Positions 13,557-15,002 of a DNA stretch of 15,002 nucleotides are shown here, in pieces (the first letter of the stretch is position 1; each line of letters starts with the position of its first letter). The position numbers and the translations under genes were made by a program. Origin of the DNA: Geodermatophilaceae bacterium (lineage in GTDB: Bacteria > Actinomycetota > Actinomycetes > Mycobacteriales > Geodermatophilaceae). The notes beneath the pieces are model-generated. The model ran no database searches. It was not told the origin of the DNA and worked only from the letters and a program-made list of their open reading frames with translations. The DNA is taken from assembly GCA_013696785.1 (NCBI GenBank), contig JACCXW010000391.1:1-15002 (forward strand), given 5' to 3'.

Positions 13557-13967
13557 CTAGCCCTCGCGCGCCGCGGCCGTCTCTCGCCTGTTTGCCTTGT
13601 CGATCGCGGTGATCAGCTCCGACTTGGACATCCGGCTACGACCGCGGATCTCCAGCCGGGCGGCGATCTCGAGCAGGTGCGCCTTGGTCGCGTTGCCATC
13701 CACGCCGCCGTACGTCGACCGGGGCCGCTCACGGCTGGCCCGGCCGCTCTGCGCCGCCTGTGGATCTGACGGGCCCTTGTGGTCCTTCTCCTCCCAGTGG
13801 TCACCCACCTTCTCGTGCGTGTGCTTCAGCGCGGAGTACGCCGTGCGATAGGCGCGCTCTCCCTCGCCGTACTGCTCCACCGCCGAGTCGTACGTCTGCG
13901 CCCAGGTCTCCTGCGCCTTCTTTCGCGAGCGCTGCAGGGTCGAGGGCAGGTCCTTCTTGGCAGGCAC
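13557..13967 (-). CDS. chaB: ChaB-family protein with C-terminal Rho-N/SAP-like domain
   Basis: This 136-residue soluble protein has two modules. Residues 3-62 are ChaB-like: PAKKDLPSTLQRSRKKAQETWAQTYDSAVEQYG, then ERAYRTAYSALKHTHEKVGDHW. ChaB was originally named as a cation-transport regulator in E. coli, but the role of the family is unsettled. After a Pro/Ser/Arg linker, residues 93-128 (ATKAHLLEIAARLEIRGRSRMSKSELITAID) form a short helix-extended-loop-helix like the Rho termination factor N-terminal or SAP motif, which often binds nucleic acid. The GTG start at 13967 is well supported by GGAGG 8 bases upstream. It probably forms a minus-strand unit with the small helical gene 67 bases upstream. 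ChaB plus Rho-N fusions recur in actinobacteria; the cellular role here is unknown. Confidence 0.85.
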   Translation of the reverse strand: MPAKKDLPSTLQRSRKKAQETWAQTYDSAVEQYGEGERAYRTAYSALKHTHEKVGDHWEEKDHKGPSDPQAAQSGRASRERPRSTYGGVDGNATKAHLLEIAARLEIRGRSRMSKSELITAIDKANRRETAAAREG

Positions 13968-14034
13968 TTGGTGGACCTCCGGTACTTCGTTGTGACGACG
14001 GCCGGCTGTCGATCGGCGGCGGACTTTTCACGCG

Positions 14035-14370
14035 CTACCGATCGGCGGCAGGTGCGGGCTTCTGGTAGCGCTCGAAAAGCTCGCGCGCGTCGGCGGGATG
14101 GTCGGTGGCGGCTACCTTGCGCTCGATGATTGCGAACGCCTCGGCGCTTTCGGCACTGCGTCGGGCGTGGTCGGCTTTCGCGGCGAAGCGGGGGTCGGTC
14201 GGGTTCGAGGCGGCCAGGACATCGTGCACCGCTGACACATGGCGCTCGACGGCTGCTACTTGATCGGCGACCTCGGCCGCCTGGAGAGACAACCGTCGGC
14301 TTTCGGCTGCCATTCTGTCGGAGCGTTCGGCGTACAGGCGTTCCTCGGCCGAGCGCCGGTGGTCATCCAT
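14035..14370 (-). CDS. Small helical (coiled-coil) hypothetical protein
   Basis: This 111-residue protein is almost entirely helical and charged, rich in Ala, Glu, Arg and Asp. Heptad-like stretches run from about 5 to 50 (RRSAEERLYAERSDRMAAES, then LQAAEVADQVAAVERHVSAV). A second helical region (FAAKADHARRSAESAEAFAI) follows a short NPTDPR break. There is no signal peptide or membrane segment. I do not recognise a named family. ATG 14370 has only a weak GGGG-type ribosome site upstream. Codon positions and GC pattern are normal for the window, which supports a real gene. It is first in a possible minus-strand unit with the ChaB-like gene and is divergent from the PRC-barrel gene. Confidence 0.6.
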   Translation of the reverse strand: MDDHRRSAEERLYAERSDRMAAESRRLSLQAAEVADQVAAVERHVSAVHDVLAASNPTDPRFAAKADHARRSAESAEAFAIIERKVAATDHPADARELFERYQKPAPAADR

Positions 14371-14411
14371 GGCGCGCTGGTACCCCGAAGACTAGGAAAT
14401 GATGCCTGCCT

Positions 14412-14430
14412 TCGTTCCGCTGGCGAACGA
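14412..14430. promoter_or_regulatory. Dyad TCGTTC-N7-GAACGA in the divergent intergenic region
   Basis: TCGTTC (14412-14417) and GAACGA (14425-14430) form a perfect 6-base dyad with a 7-base spacer in the 142 bases between two divergent genes. The length and symmetry (19 bases) suit a dimeric repressor site. No regulator is encoded nearby and only one copy was noticed. Confidence 0.35.
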
Positions 14431-14512
14431 GTGCGTCCTGCCCGCGCGCTCGGTGCGTCGATGCGGCATGGTGACAGGGTCAATGACGAGTGGCGAGATC
14501 ACTGGAGGACCC

Positions 14513-15002
14513 ATGCTGGATCGAGGAAGCGCGGACGACCTGCTCACTGCGACCGTGTTCGACACGGATGGCAACAAGATCGGCCGAGTCGGCCGGGTCT
14601 ACCTGGACGACTCCGGCGGCCAGCCGGAGTGGGTGACCGTTCAGACCGGCTTGTTCGGCAGCAAGGAGAGTTTCCTGCCGCTTGGCCAGGCGCGTCTTGA
14701 CGGCGATCGACTGGTCGTGCCGATCGCGAAGGACGCGGTTAAGCACGCCCCGCACATCGACCCGGAGACCGGCCATCTCAGCATTGAGGAGGAGGAACAG
14801 CTTTACCGGCACTACGGCCTGAGCCACGCTGACGAGTCCGATTCCGGCGACCAGCCCGAGGCTGGTGCGCAGCCGCCCACGGCGGGCTACTCACCGGCCG
14901 TGACGGACGGCTCGTCAACCGGGATGGACTCGCCGGAGACGGTGCAGCCGACGGTGGACGCGCCGGAGACGGTGCAGCCGACGGTGGACGCGCCGGAGAC
15001 GG
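14513..15002 (+). CDS. PRC-barrel domain protein with Pro/Glu/Thr/Val decapeptide repeats (runs off right edge)
   Basis: The frame is open from ATG 14513 to the window end (163 codons visible). GGAGG at 14504-14508 lies 4 bases upstream. Residues about 8-75 are a PRC-barrel: DLLTATVFDTDGNKIGRVGRVYLDD, then PEWVTVQTGLFGSKESFLPL and LVVPIAKDAV. The stretch AVKHAPHIDPETGHLSIEEE and EQLYRHYGL is the usual tail of actinobacterial PRC-barrel proteins. Many of these continue into a DUF2382 stress-associated domain, which would lie past the edge here (inference). PRC-barrels occur in RNA-processing and photosynthetic proteins, but this soluble stress-type group has no proven activity that I know of. 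After residue 105 the chain is Pro/Ser/Asp-rich and then enters perfect decapeptide repeats PETVQPTVDA, a flexible linker. Confidence 0.85.
   Translation, partial: MLDRGSADDLLTATVFDTDGNKIGRVGRVYLDDSGGQPEWVTVQTGLFGSKESFLPLGQARLDGDRLVVPIAKDAVKHAPHIDPETGHLSIEEEEQLYRHYGLSHADESDSGDQPEAGAQPPTAGYSPAVTDGSSTGMDSPETVQPTVDAPETVQPTVDAPET
14931..15002 (+). repeat. Perfect 30-base tandem repeats in the PRC-barrel gene, cut by the window edge
   Basis: Two complete identical 30-base units (14931-14960 and 14961-14990) and 12 bases of a third (14991-15002) are visible. They code for the decapeptide PETVQPTVDA. The total copy number cannot be seen. Identity at the nucleotide level implies recent expansion or ongoing copy-number change. 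Confidence 0.95.

Overview
The window is a GC-rich (roughly 70 percent G+C) bacterial chromosome segment. Codon usage, the many GTG starts and the gene families present (SigF/SigB-type sigma factor, a LigD-type polymerase and ligase as separate genes, a GPGG small membrane protein, a two-domain ChaB protein, PRC-barrel protein) point to an actinobacterium. I cannot name the genus. No rRNA, tRNA, CRISPR array, insertion sequence or integrase was seen.

Layout, left to right. A partial conserved hypothetical gene (minus, 1-240) faces an HrpA-type DEAH helicase gene (plus, about 391-4262) that is broken by a single-base frameshift near 1170. Next comes a flavin monooxygenase with an N-terminal SnoaL/NTF2-like domain (4396-6195), then a membrane protein with a long disordered, repeat-bearing N-terminus (6287-7267). 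On the minus strand lies an end-joining repair pair: an ATP-dependent DNA ligase (9261-8212) overlapping a LigD-type polymerase (8234-7311), with a 47-residue GPGG membrane protein (9445-9302) just upstream. A 401-base gene-free stretch (9446-9846), dense in short inverted repeats, leads into a SigF-family sigma factor (9847-10668) and a phytoene-desaturase-like oxidoreductase (10755-12338). A minus-strand SRPBCC protein (12838-12392) follows.

The right part holds two chemotaxis-type remnants: a 5' half of cheB on the plus strand and a 5' half of cheR on the minus strand. They run into each other and both lose homology at about 13241-13254, a clear rearrangement scar. Beyond them are a ChaB/Rho-N-like protein (13967-13557), a small helical hypothetical protein (14370-14035) and, divergently, a PRC-barrel protein (14513 to beyond the right edge) that enters perfect 30-base tandem repeats at the window boundary.

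Functionally this looks like housekeeping and stress-response chromosome: RNA helicase, double-strand-break repair, a general-stress-type sigma factor, redox enzymes and small stress-associated proteins. I see no convincing new multi-gene defence or biosynthetic system. The features most worth a second look are the HrpA frameshift, the cheB/cheR scar, three different genes carrying in-frame short tandem repeats (one directly before a catalytic motif of the DNA ligase), the structured region upstream of the sigma factor, and two operator-like repeats.
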